16,261 nt of DNA, from assembly GCA_002328865.1 (NCBI GenBank), contig DCWO01000034.1, positions 1 to 16,261 on the forward strand, read 5' to 3'. Below the pieces are notes generated by a model. That model saw only the letters and a program-made list of their open reading frames with translations. It was not told the origin of the DNA and did no database searches. Below are positions 1-11,703 of the stretch, piece by piece (the first letter of the stretch is position 1; every line of letters begins with the position of its first letter). The position numbers and the translations under genes were made by a program. This DNA comes from Dehalococcoidia bacterium UBA2160. Lineage in GTDB: Bacteria; Chloroflexota; Dehalococcoidia; Lucifugimonadales; UBA1123.

Positions 1-64
1 CTCAGGACGAACGGTCGTGTCGCGGCACGATTGTTATCCGTTCGTGGTGAGCCTGTCGAACCAC
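1..64. repeat. REP-like extragenic palindrome cluster
   Basis: Bases 1-14 (ctcaggacgaacgg) and 38-51 (ccgttcgtggtgag) are inverted copies of each other with only two mismatches in 14 positions. The right copy continues to base 64 and holds its own small inverted repeats: gtggt at 44-48 with accac at 60-64, and gttcg at 40-44 with cgaac at 57-61. The layout is that of a REP/BIME-like element lying just downstream of the dehydrogenase stop codon at 103. The family looks like short palindromes I have seen scattered through environmental Chloroflexota and some proteobacterial genomes, but no search was run. The window edge may cut the element. Confidence 0.6.
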
Positions 65-102
65 ATGCGGCGCATTGCCGTGGTGATGATTGCGTTCGGT
101 CC

Positions 103-1116
103 TCAACTATTCAGCGCCACCGGTCGGCCTTCGATCTTATGGCGGACCTCCGGGTTGACTACGGACATGGGGAACGTGCCGCGCAGCAGGCGAGCGGTCT
201 CTTGCCCGATCTGGACTTGAGAAGCGACGCGAGAGCGATCGGACGTCCCCGCCGAGTGGGGGGTCACGATGACGTTGTCCATTTTGAACAGCGGGTTGTT
301 CGGCGAGGTCGGTTCTTCCTCGAAGACGTCCAGGCCGGCGCCGGCTATCTCTCCTGCATCGAGAGCGCGAATCATCGCCGCTTCGTCGATGACCGGCCCG
401 CGGCAGGTGTTGATCACGAAGGCGGTCGGTTTCATCGCCTTGAAGAACGACTCTCCGAGAAGACCGCGCGTCTCGTTGTTCAGCGGCGAGTGCACCGAAA
501 CGAAGTCCGACTCGCGCGCCAGGGCGTCCAAGCTCGGGACGAGCCTGACCTGGTACTCTTTGGCGATCCACGGGGCGACGTAAGGATCGTAGGCGATTAC
601 GTTGAGCCCGAACACCTTCGCCTTGCGGGCCACCGCGCGGCCGATGTTGCCAAGAGCCACGAGGCCCAACGTCTGTCCGTCGATCGGCACCATGGGCAGG
701 ATCGCCTGTCGCGTCTCGGCTCCCCATTTGCCGGCCTTGACCAACTCGTTCAGCAGGGTCAACTTCTTGGCGCAAGCCATCAGCATGAGGATCGCGTGGT
801 TCGACACCTCTTCGGTGCAGAAGCCTGCCGAATTGACGACCATGATTCCCTGGTCGGTGGCGGCGTCGTGGTCGATGTGGTTGAAGCCGTGTCCCATGCT
901 GACGATGGCGCTGGCCTGGTCGATCTCTTCGATCACCTCTCGCGGCAGGGGCACGCCGGCGTTGATGACGATGTCGGCGCCCTTCATTGCCTCGATGGCC
1001 TCACCTTCGCTGCCGACCTGGTGCACCTCCAAGTCGTAATCGAGACCGCTCATCTGCTGCTCGATCAGGTCCGAATCCGAGTCCATCCTCGATATCATGA
1101 CTACTTTGTCGGTCAT
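103..1116 (-). CDS. D-2-hydroxyacid dehydrogenase, CtBP/phosphoglycerate dehydrogenase family
   Basis: A 337-residue NAD(P)-dependent D-isomer 2-hydroxyacid dehydrogenase, probably cytoplasmic. The nucleotide-binding loop is ALGNIG at residues 154-159, where the usual first glycine of GxGxxG is alanine. It is followed by the acidic residue D177 in VIAYDPY, which favours NAD over NADP. The family's catalytic triad is visible as R239 (NTCRGPVIDE), E268 (DVFEEEP) and H287 (TPHSAG). The protein has the length of the short family members and no ACT or regulatory tail, so it need not be the serine-pathway SerA. The start is the ATG at 1116 because AAGGAGG lies 9 nt upstream (1126-1132); an upstream in-frame start would lie beyond this Shine-Dalgarno. 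It sits 80 nt after a class V aminotransferase on the same strand, which suggests joint amino/hydroxy/oxo acid metabolism. The substrate is unknown. Confidence 0.9.
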   Translation of the reverse strand: MTDKVVMISRMDSDSDLIEQQMSGLDYDLEVHQVGSEGEAIEAMKGADIVINAGVPLPREVIEEIDQASAIVSMGHGFNHIDHDAATDQGIMVVNSAGFCTEEVSNHAILMLMACAKKLTLLNELVKAGKWGAETRQAILPMVPIDGQTLGLVALGNIGRAVARKAKVFGLNVIAYDPYVAPWIAKEYQVRLVPSLDALARESDFVSVHSPLNNETRGLLGESFFKAMKPTAFVINTCRGPVIDEAAMIRALDAGEIAGAGLDVFEEEPTSPNNPLFKMDNVIVTPHSAGTSDRSRVASQVQIGQETARLLRGTFPMSVVNPEVRHKIEGRPVALNS

Positions 1117-1125
1117 TCCGTTCCT

Positions 1126-1132
1126 CCTCCTT
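1126..1132 (-). promoter_or_regulatory. Strong Shine-Dalgarno that sets the dehydrogenase start
   Basis: AAGGAGG on the minus strand lies 9 nt before the ATG at 1116. It rules out a longer reading that would begin at 1143 within the ribosome-binding region. Confidence 0.8.
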
Positions 1133-1196
1133 GTGTGTTGCACTAAGTATTGTGGCAGCCTGTTGAAACCGTGGTACGCGGCTCGCGACGCCCTGG

Positions 1197-2369
1197 CTAT
1201 CCGTTCTCGTTTGCCAGGACGCTGACGGCGTCGATGACTGTTTCGATCTCCTGGTCCGAGTTGAAGAACGCGCAGGAAAGTCGCATGGCGGTGTCGTTGA
1301 GCGAGGGCCTGGCGAGCACCCGCCAGCGTTCGAACATCTGCCGGTTCAACTCGGTTCCGCTTAAGCCATCGACGGAAAAAGTGACGATGCCCGTGGAGAA
1401 TTCTCGCGACTCGGGGCTGCGCAGTGCGGCGCCCGGTATCTCGGCCAGCGCGGCCTTGATTCGATCAGTCAGGTGGAGCGACCGGGCCTCGACGTTGTCG
1501 AATCCAACGTTGCCGACGAACTCGATCCCCTTGGCCATAGCGCTATACAGCGGGTCGTGACGGCCTCCGAACTCGAACCTGTGCGCGGTTTCGTCCAAGG
1601 TCAACTCATCGGTGTCTCGATTCCAAGCACCGGCGCCCGCGCCTGACCAGGAGACGTTGAGCTTCGATATCCATTCTCTCTTGACGTAAAAGATGCTCGT
1701 GCCCCACCCGCCGAGTACCCATTTGTGGCCGGTGCAGGCGTAGAAATCGCAGTCTATCTTGCGAAGGTCGATGGGGAACTGACCGACGGACTGAGCGCCG
1801 TCCAGCAACACTGGAACGCCGCGTGCGTGGGAGAGCTCGCAGATGTCCTTGGTTGGCAGCCGAGTTCCGGTGTCGGCGGTCACGTGACTCAAGCTGAGCA
1901 GCCTGGTGCGGTCCGTGATCAGCTCGGACAGTCGCGAGAGCAGCTCTTCTTTGTCGGTCGTAAGGTTGAGATGCTTGATCCGAATGCCACGTCGCTCGGC
2001 CAGGTTGAGCCAAACGAGCACACCGCTGGGATGTTCTTCGCTGGTGACGATCACCTCGTCGCCGGGGCGCCATTCCATGCCATAGGCAACGGTGCTCACG
2101 CCTTCTGAAATCGCTCGCATCATTGCGATCTCGTCAGCCGAGACGTTGAACAGGTCTGCGGACACCCGCCTGGCGCGTTCGAGACCGTCCTTGATCGGAC
2201 CTCGGACTTCGGGGATGTCGGGACCTTGCTCAGCCAATCGCCCGTATATCTCGGCGATCTCGTTGGCGACGACTGCCGGCAGCGGGCCCGTGCCGCCGGT
2301 GTTCATGTACACAGATTTGTCCAACGCAGGGATCTGATCGCGGACGGCTGCTATGTCGAATCCTGGCAA
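1197..2369 (-). CDS. Class V PLP-dependent aminotransferase (isopenicillin-N epimerase/cysteine desulfurase-like)
   Basis: A 390-residue fold-type I PLP enzyme of aminotransferase class V. The Schiff-base lysine is K216 in ACTGHKW. The cofactor-binding aspartate is D190 in LLDGAQS, and the histidine of TSEEHPSG (H113) is placed to stack on the PLP ring. The N-terminal YMNTGGTGPLP is the substrate-binding start typical of the epimerase/desulfurase branch. There is no obvious catalytic-loop cysteine of the SufS/IscS kind, so amino transfer, lyase or epimerase chemistry is more likely than sulfur transfer. I chose TTG at 2369 because GGAG (2377-2380) lies 7 nt upstream; an in-frame TTG at 2396 would add nine residues. 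The gene lies between the kinase-like gene and the dehydrogenase, with gaps of about 80 nt, and has its own -10-like box upstream. The exact substrate cannot be inferred. Confidence 0.87.
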   Translation of the reverse strand: MPGFDIAAVRDQIPALDKSVYMNTGGTGPLPAVVANEIAEIYGRLAEQGPDIPEVRGPIKDGLERARRVSADLFNVSADEIAMMRAISEGVSTVAYGMEWRPGDEVIVTSEEHPSGVLVWLNLAERRGIRIKHLNLTTDKEELLSRLSELITDRTRLLSLSHVTADTGTRLPTKDICELSHARGVPVLLDGAQSVGQFPIDLRKIDCDFYACTGHKWVLGGWGTSIFYVKREWISKLNVSWSGAGAGAWNRDTDELTLDETAHRFEFGGRHDPLYSAMAKGIEFVGNVGFDNVEARSLHLTDRIKAALAEIPGAALRSPESREFSTGIVTFSVDGLSGTELNRQMFERWRVLARPSLNDTAMRLSCAFFNSDQEIETVIDAVSVLANENG

Positions 2370-2413
2370 CGCAACACTCCGAGGATGCAGGGTCAACTTG
2401 GGGTTTGCGCCAC

Positions 2414-2419
2414 ATTATA
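2414..2419 (-). promoter_or_regulatory. Consensus -10 box upstream of the aminotransferase gene
   Basis: The minus strand reads TATAAT here, in the 84-nt gap between the kinase-like gene and the aminotransferase. Transcription would start near 2407, about 38 nt before the chosen TTG. No good -35 hexamer sits at 16-18 nt (the sequence there is near TCCGCA), so this is a -10 match rather than a complete promoter. Confidence 0.4.
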
Positions 2420-2453
2420 CGCGCCAAGCCGCCAATTGCGGAGCCATCGGCGA

Positions 2454-3398
2454 TTAGCGGCCTGCGCGGGCTCGCCGGATGGCATCGTGGACGAACTCGT
2501 AGTAGTCGGTGTCCGCACGGTCAACGGTGGACGACGCGTCGCCCATCTCGCGGGACGCGAAGATCCACCGCCCGGGCTCGGGCAGAGGGCCCGCCGCTCT
2601 CGCCAACTCCCAGAACCCGAGGTTCCGAACCGCGGCGCCGGACTCAGATTCGTACCTCTCGAGAAATATGTCAGCAGCTTCCTTGATTCCCCTGAGATAC
2701 ATGTTCATCCTGAAGTACCCGACGTCCAGTGCAGGGTCTCCGTATCCGGCTGCGTCCCAGTCCAGAACGGCCGACACCTGTCCATCCAGCCACAGCACAT
2801 TCCCCGGCCAGTAGTCCATGTGGATGAATACGGGAGAGAGTTCGTCGATTCCCGATCGAAGCTCTTCCACGGCGCCGTAGATGGTTTCCGAAAGTGGGTG
2901 GCCTGCCATCTTCGCTGGGTAATCTCCGGACAGAAAATACAACCCGAGTTCGTTGCCCGCGTAGATGTTGCGCCGTTCGGACTCGTCAGGGGATATGTCG
3001 TGGATGCGCAGCAACTGGTCTGCAAGCGCCTCGGCCCAGGCCGTCGTGTCGTCCGGGCCGGCGATCTGGCGACCCTCCACGAACCGGGTGACCATGCCGG
3101 GCACGCCCAAGACGTCGCCGGTCTCGTCCAGAAGGATCGGTTCGGGGGCGGGAATGCCGTGTGCTCTGGCAATTCTCAATCCGTGGTAGTCGGCTGTGGC
3201 TCGAGGCGTCGCGTCAGCAAGGTCATCGGTCAACAGTTTGACGACGAGGCGAAAGGCATTACCTGCGGGCGTTCTGCAATTGAGGGTGCGAACTTCGTTG
3301 GTGAAAGCACCGTAGGCCCGTGAAATGGAAACGAGCTGATGACCCGGCGCTGCGCTCTCGACGATATGTCGGGCGCGTTCAACGGAAAAATACTGCAT
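2454..3398 (-). CDS. Aminoglycoside phosphotransferase-family small-molecule kinase
   Basis: A 314-residue protein of the APH/choline kinase fold. The catalytic loop is HMDYWPGN at residues 193-200 (H193, D195, N200). The Mg-binding DWD is at 213-215, followed by the conserved GYGDPALDVGYF region at 218-229. The N-lobe shows the nucleotide-lysine segment LVVKLL (50-55) and TRFVEGR in the hinge (104-110). The ATP-dependent phosphotransfer activity follows from family knowledge. The acceptor could be a drug, homoserine, choline, methylthioribose or another hydroxyl compound, and nothing in the sequence selects one. The start is the ATG at 3398; AGAGG (3411-3415) lies 12 nt upstream, a rather long spacing. 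The upstream TTG alternative lies inside a palindrome and is unlikely. It follows gltD after a 142-nt gap that contains a hairpin. Confidence 0.85.
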   Translation of the reverse strand: MQYFSVERARHIVESAAPGHQLVSISRAYGAFTNEVRTLNCRTPAGNAFRLVVKLLTDDLADATPRATADYHGLRIARAHGIPAPEPILLDETGDVLGVPGMVTRFVEGRQIAGPDDTTAWAEALADQLLRIHDISPDESERRNIYAGNELGLYFLSGDYPAKMAGHPLSETIYGAVEELRSGIDELSPVFIHMDYWPGNVLWLDGQVSAVLDWDAAGYGDPALDVGYFRMNMYLRGIKEAADIFLERYESESGAAVRNLGFWELARAAGPLPEPGRWIFASREMGDASSTVDRADTDYYEFVHDAIRRARAGR

Positions 3399-3428
3399 GA
3401 TTGGCGGAGACCTCTGGCTCGAAGCTGA

Positions 3429-3434
3429 ACTATA
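3429..3434 (-). promoter_or_regulatory. Possible -10 box upstream of the kinase gene
   Basis: The minus strand reads TATAGT, preceded by TTGTAT at 3450-3455 with a 15-nt spacer, which is shorter than ideal. It would start transcription about 25-30 nt before the ATG at 3398. The -35 candidate overlaps the palindrome at 3444-3462. Confidence 0.3.
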
Positions 3435-3443
3435 GGCGCACTC

Positions 3444-3462
3444 GTCCCGATACAATCGGGAC
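3444..3462. repeat. 8-bp palindrome/hairpin between gltD and the kinase gene
   Basis: gtcccgat (3444-3451) and atcgggac (3455-3462) are perfect inverted copies around the 3-nt centre aca. No T-run follows on the minus strand, so it is not a textbook terminator for gltD. It could be an operator over the weak promoter of the downstream kinase gene, a Rho-assisted or T-less terminator, or an RNA-stabilising stem. Confidence 0.5.
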
Positions 3463-3540
3463 GGCGGGGCGCCAATCCTGGGTTCGGTTGACCCTTCCGA
3501 TGAGTTCAGCGCAGTCTTCGAGTCACGAGATTCCTTCCAA

Positions 3541-5007
3541 TCACATCGCCGGCATGGTGCTTGCGGATCGGGGGAGGTTGGAGCGCCCCATCAGGTGCAT
3601 GTCGATCCCGCGGGCGGCTTCTCGCCCTTCGGCCAAGGCCCATACGACGAGCGACTGGCCTCGCGTCATGTCGCCGGCAGTGAAGATGCCAGGGACGCTG
3701 GTCATCTTGTTTTCGTCGGACGCTACGTTGCCGCGCGGATCCAGATCGACGCCGAGGTCCGCGAGCATCCCCTCGGGTTCGGGATGCACGAAACCCATTG
3801 CGAGCAGCACGAGGTCCACGTCGAGCACGAATTCGCTCCCGGGAATCTCGATCATCGCGGGCCTGCCGGTGGCGTCGGGCGGACCCCACTCCAGGCGCAC
3901 AGCGTGCAGTTTCTCGAGCTTGCCGTTGCTGCCGGTAAACTTCTTCGTCAGTATGTTGAAGTCCAGGTTTCCACCCTCTTCTTGCGACGAGGAGATCCTG
4001 AGGACCACGGGCCACTGCGGCCAGGGCTGGTTTCCCGGTCGCTCCGTCGGCGGCTGCGGCAGAAGCTCGAGTTGATGTACGATCGCGGCGCCCTGGCGAT
4101 GGGCCGTGCCAAGGCAGTCGGAGCCGGTGTCGCCGCCGCCCAGAACGACGACGTTCTTGCCTTCGGCGGATATGCGCTCCGAAGCAGGAACGTCGTGCCC
4201 GGCGTTGACGCGGTTTTGTTGCGACAGGTACTCCATGGCCTGGTGCACGCCCGTGAGCTCGCGGCCCGGGATCGGCAGGTCTCGGCCGACGGTGCTCCCT
4301 CCGGTGAGGCAAACAGCGTCGAAATCGGACTTCAGGCGGTCAGAAGGATAGTCGCGGCCCACGTTGACGCCGGTCTTGAATACGACGCCTTCGGCCTCCA
4401 TCTGATCGACGCGACGCTGGACGACATCCTTGCCGAGTTTGAAGTCGGGGATGCCAAACCGCAGGAGTCCACCCACGGACTCGTGGCGTTCGAAAACGGT
4501 CACCGAATGTCCTGCTCGGTTGAGTTGGAACGCGGTCGCCAGACCCGCCGGGCCTGAACCGACCACCGCGACGGTCTTGCCGGTCCTTTCGGCAGGCGGC
4601 TGTGGGACGATCCAGCCTTCCTTCCAGCCTCGGTCCGCGATCGTTCTTTCGATGTATTCGATAGTGACCGGGTCGTGGTTGATGTTCAGCACACACGACG
4701 CCTCGCACGGCGCGGGACAGACCCTGCCGGTGAACTCCGGGAAGTTGTTGGTCGAGTGAAGCTCATACAGAGCTTCCTGCCACTTGCCGCGATACACTAG
4801 GTCGTTGAAGTCGGGGATGATGTTGCCCAGCGGGCAGCCGCTCATGCAGAACGGCACTGAGCAATTCATGCACCTCGCGCCCTGATCGCAAGCCGCCTGC
4901 TCACTCCAATCCAAGTGGAACTCGCGCCAGTGGCCGACCCGTTCCGCGACCGGCTCCCTGGACAGCGGCTGCCGATCTAGCTCTTTGAATCCTGTCGGTT
5001 TACCCAT
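3541..5007 (-). CDS. gltD: Glutamate synthase (NADPH) small subunit
   Basis: A 488-residue beta subunit of bacterial glutamate synthase, which oxidises NADPH on FAD and passes electrons through iron-sulfur clusters to the large subunit. The N-terminal cysteines that bind the two [4Fe-4S] clusters are visible: C46, C49, C54 and C58 in RCMNCSVPFCMSGCP, then C97, C101 and C105 in VCPAPCEASC. The FAD-binding loop is VVGSGPAG at 148-155. The NADPH-binding loop is VLGGGDTGSD at 288-297. The C-terminal FAD contact is FTAGDMTRGQSLVVWA, near 442-457. Length and order match the family. The ATG at 5007 has no clear Shine-Dalgarno; an in-frame TTG at 5028 would add seven residues. It lies 282 nt downstream of gltB, an unusually wide gap for these partners, and the gap contains REP-like repeats. 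Confidence 0.96.
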   Translation of the reverse strand: MGKPTGFKELDRQPLSREPVAERVGHWREFHLDWSEQAACDQGARCMNCSVPFCMSGCPLGNIIPDFNDLVYRGKWQEALYELHSTNNFPEFTGRVCPAPCEASCVLNINHDPVTIEYIERTIADRGWKEGWIVPQPPAERTGKTVAVVGSGPAGLATAFQLNRAGHSVTVFERHESVGGLLRFGIPDFKLGKDVVQRRVDQMEAEGVVFKTGVNVGRDYPSDRLKSDFDAVCLTGGSTVGRDLPIPGRELTGVHQAMEYLSQQNRVNAGHDVPASERISAEGKNVVVLGGGDTGSDCLGTAHRQGAAIVHQLELLPQPPTERPGNQPWPQWPVVLRISSSQEEGGNLDFNILTKKFTGSNGKLEKLHAVRLEWGPPDATGRPAMIEIPGSEFVLDVDLVLLAMGFVHPEPEGMLADLGVDLDPRGNVASDENKMTSVPGIFTAGDMTRGQSLVVWALAEGREAARGIDMHLMGRSNLPRSASTMPAM

Positions 5008-5105
5008 GTTGTCGTTTCTGTTTCCCAATCGCTCTGCAAACGAGCAGCTTCAAATTGTCGGTCGCGCGTCATGCGGCATTATCGACCGTGCAATACATCG
5101 TACTC

Positions 5106-5128
5106 GGGTCGGCGTGAAGGCCGAGCCC
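5106..5128. repeat. Imperfect GC-rich hairpin in the gltB-gltD gap
   Basis: GGGTCGGC (5106-5113) and GCCGAGCCC (5120-5128) can pair around gtgaag, with one bulged base and a wobble pair. There is no adjacent T-tract. It may shape the gltB-gltD transcript or simply be part of the repeat-rich spacer. Confidence 0.3.
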
Positions 5129-5187
5129 TCCGTTGGCCACGGTGCTCTGGCCCTTCAGGTCCAAGCTGGGCAGCACTCGCGCCTCGC

Positions 5188-5278
5188 CATGTTGAGCGAA
5201 GCGAAGTATCTGGGACCCCGCAAGCGAACATCGTGTGGCAGGCGACGAGATTCTCCGCGTGCGCGCTCAGAATGGCGG
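5188..5278. repeat. Pair of degenerate inverted REP-like repeats between gltB and gltD
   Basis: Bases 5188-5219 begin catgttgagcgaagcgaag and end tctgggacccc. Bases 5246-5277 begin gagattctccgcg and end gctcagaatggcgg. The reverse complement of the second starts ccgccattctgagcg, so both share a catNNTGAGCG core in opposite orientation. They look like decayed copies of a common dispersed palindrome (the pattern ATTCTTCGCTTCGCTCAGAATG). They fill much of the 282-nt gap between gltB and gltD and may explain why it is so wide. Confidence 0.5.
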
Positions 5279-5289
5279 CAGGCGAACCA

Positions 5290-9849
<4,560 letters not shown>

Positions 9850-10035
9850 ATTTGTTGGACGCTCGCACTATCCGTTCAACTTGCCTGCCAACCACTGCTC
9901 CAATCGATTCGCGCCTGTCGCGGAGTTCAGTTCGCCGAAACATCCGAACTCATGCACGACGGCAACGACATCAATTCCAATGGGGGTAAACAGGGGCAGC
10001 GGCGCGAATGATCGACGGGACTGCCGCGTGTGTCC
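9850..10035. other. Spacer between the second glutamine synthetase gene and gltB
   Basis: This 186-nt gap holds no open frame of note, no strong terminator and no convincing sigma-70 promoter. A TTGGCA with a TAGTGC 15 nt away is the best I found, and it is poor. I take it as a transcribed operon spacer. Confidence 0.4.
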
Positions 10036-11370
10036 TCAAAGGGTCGGCAGATACCGCGTTATCTCGTAGTCGGTTACGTGGGACCGATATCGCTCCCACT
10101 CTATCTTTTTGTTTTCGATGAAGCTGTCGAAAACCAAATCGCCAAGCGCATTGCGGACCAACTCGCTGTCTTCCGTGACTGAGATGGCTTCCCAGAGGTT
10201 GCCGGGCAAAGATTGTATGCGCCGCTCTTCTCGCTCCGAAGCCGACATATCGAATACGTTGGAGGCCGACGGCGGCGGCAGTTCGAGCTTCTTCTCGATA
10301 CCGTCGAGGCCGGCCGCCAGCATGACGCTGAACGCCAAATAGGGATTCGCGGCCGGATCCGGCGCGCGATACTCGATTCGTCGCGACTCTTCGCGACCGG
10401 GCTTGAACGACGGCACCCGAACAAGATCGGACCTGTTGACCGTGGCCCACGAGACGAATGTCGGCGCCTCGTAGTTCGGCACCAAACGCTTGTAGGAGTT
10501 CACCCATTGGTTCGTGATCGCGGTGATCTCCCGGGCGTGAGCCAGCAGGCCGGCGATGAAGTGCCGCGCCACGTCGGAGAGCCTCTCCGGATCTTCGCCG
10601 TCAAAGAATGCGTTGCGCCCGCCTTTGAACAGCGACTGGTGCGTGTGCATTCCGTTTCCGTTGACCGATGCGATCGGCTTGGGCATGAACGACGCGTAGC
10701 AGTCGTGTCTCTGCGCGATCTCTTTGACGACGACTCGGTAGGTCATCACGGTGTCGGCCATCGTCATGGCGTCGGTGTGCCGTAGGTCGATTTCGTGTTG
10801 GCTTGGCGCCACTTCGTGATGGCTTTGCTCGACTGGAATGCCCAGCTCTTCCAGCATAAGCACCGTCTCGCGACGCAGATCCGTCGACTGACTCGTGGCG
10901 TCTTGGTCGAAGTAGCCGCCTTGGTCCAGAGGCACCGCGCTGGTGGAGTCTTTGAAGTAGAAGTATTCCAGCTCCGGGCCCACGTAGTAGGTGAAGCCCA
11001 TGTGGGCGGCCCGCTCGATGTTGCGACGAAGCACCCACCTCGGGTCACCCTCGAACGCGGCGTCGTCCGGAGTGACGATGTCGCAAAACATGCGGGCGAC
11101 GGCGTTGGAGCGCGGACGCCACGGCAGCAGGCTGAAAGTGTTGGGGTCGGGGAGCGCGTAGAGGTCTTTCTCCTCGGCGCGAGCAAACCCTTCGATGGCC
11201 GAGCCGTCAAAACCCATGCCTCGGGTCAGGGCCGCCTCCAACTCTTCGTAGGTTATCGCAAACCCCTTGAGGTTTCCGAGTATGTCCGTAAACCAGAGCC
11301 TGATGAATTTGACGTCACCGTCTCTGGCCTCTTTGAGAGCGTATTCGACTGCCTGGTCTCGATCTTCCAT
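10036..11370 (-). CDS. glnA: Glutamine synthetase, class I-alpha (feedback-inhibited, not adenylylated)
   Basis: A 444-residue type I glutamine synthetase, an ATP-dependent dodecamer that joins ammonia to glutamate. Family motifs are in order: GMGFDGSAIEGF (51-62), the metal and glutamate site GPELEYF (131-137), HHEVAPSQHEID (184-195), NGNGMHTHQS (237-246), NSYKRLVPNYEAP (291-303) and RIEYRAPDPAANPYLA (331-346). R64 in GFARAEE matches the arginine that mediates glutamine feedback inhibition in Bacillus-type enzymes. The class I-beta insertion is absent. The position of the adenylylation tyrosine is F373 (NVFDMSASE), so it cannot be controlled by GlnE-type adenylylation there. The start is ATG at 11370; the preceding TTG is in frame. 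It has its own strong promoter and a leader of about 200 nt. It lies between the class I-beta synthetase and gltB. Confidence 0.95.
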   Translation of the reverse strand: MEDRDQAVEYALKEARDGDVKFIRLWFTDILGNLKGFAITYEELEAALTRGMGFDGSAIEGFARAEEKDLYALPDPNTFSLLPWRPRSNAVARMFCDIVTPDDAAFEGDPRWVLRRNIERAAHMGFTYYVGPELEYFYFKDSTSAVPLDQGGYFDQDATSQSTDLRRETVLMLEELGIPVEQSHHEVAPSQHEIDLRHTDAMTMADTVMTYRVVVKEIAQRHDCYASFMPKPIASVNGNGMHTHQSLFKGGRNAFFDGEDPERLSDVARHFIAGLLAHAREITAITNQWVNSYKRLVPNYEAPTFVSWATVNRSDLVRVPSFKPGREESRRIEYRAPDPAANPYLAFSVMLAAGLDGIEKKLELPPPSASNVFDMSASEREERRIQSLPGNLWEAISVTEDSELVRNALGDLVFDSFIENKKIEWERYRSHVTDYEITRYLPTL

Positions 11371-11578
11371 CAAACCAATGCTCGATCAGGCGGTAGATTA
11401 ATCAGCGGAACCCAGCGCGCATTCCTTCGCGAGCGTCTTGACGCTCCACGCCGCCACGCCGGTCGGGCGCTCCGAGGATGCTTCATGACGCCGCGTCGGA
11501 GTATCTGGGTCAATGCGCGGCAACGCGTGAAACTACGAAGACCTCCCGTCGCAGCATAAGCGGCAGAAAATCTCACGA
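11371..11578 (-). promoter_or_regulatory. Leader of about 200 nt of the class I-alpha glutamine synthetase gene
   Basis: Transcription from the promoter at 11579-11607 would give a 5' leader of about 200 nt. It contains a perfect 7-bp stem GAGCGTC-AA-GACGCTC and an Arg-rich open frame: ATG KHPRSARPAWRRG and onward, 38 codons from about 11486. The TGA of that frame overlaps the synthetase ATG as TGATG. The open frame has no clear Shine-Dalgarno. The leader may be a translational-coupling or attenuation region, but no known riboswitch class is recognised here. Confidence 0.35.
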
Positions 11579-11607
11579 AATATAACAATCTGCGAATGTT
11601 GTGTCAA
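11579..11607 (-). promoter_or_regulatory. Canonical sigma-70-type promoter for the second glutamine synthetase gene
   Basis: The minus strand carries TTGACA (11602-11607), a 17-nt spacer and TATATT (11579-11584), with TG one base upstream of the -10 box (extended -10). The predicted start is near 11572. It is the best promoter match in the window and shows that the class I-alpha gene can be expressed independently of the upstream class I-beta gene. Confidence 0.75.
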
Positions 11608-11631
11608 TTTTCACGCTCACAATGACGCCCA

Positions 11632-11662
11632 CGGGGCATCGCTGATTCATCGCGATGCCCCG
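11632..11662 (-). terminator. Strong hairpin after the class I-beta glutamine synthetase gene (T-less terminator candidate)
   Basis: cggggcatcgc (11632-11642) and gcgatgccccg (11652-11662) form a perfect 11-bp stem with a 9-nt loop, starting 42 nt past the stop codon at 11704. No T-run follows on the minus strand. It could be a T-less terminator, an mRNA 3'-end stabiliser or a Rho-associated site. It separates the two synthetase genes just ahead of the second gene's promoter. Confidence 0.55.
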
Positions 11663-11703
11663 AATGTATCGTTTGGTGGAGCCGATGTTCCGCCGGCTCG
11701 AAT

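Noticed and set aside
31..1146. 371-codon plus-strand open frame opposite the dehydrogenase
   Set aside because: The minus-strand frame has the catalytic residues and a Shine-Dalgarno. The plus frame has the His/Asp/Arg-rich composition of an antisense shadow.
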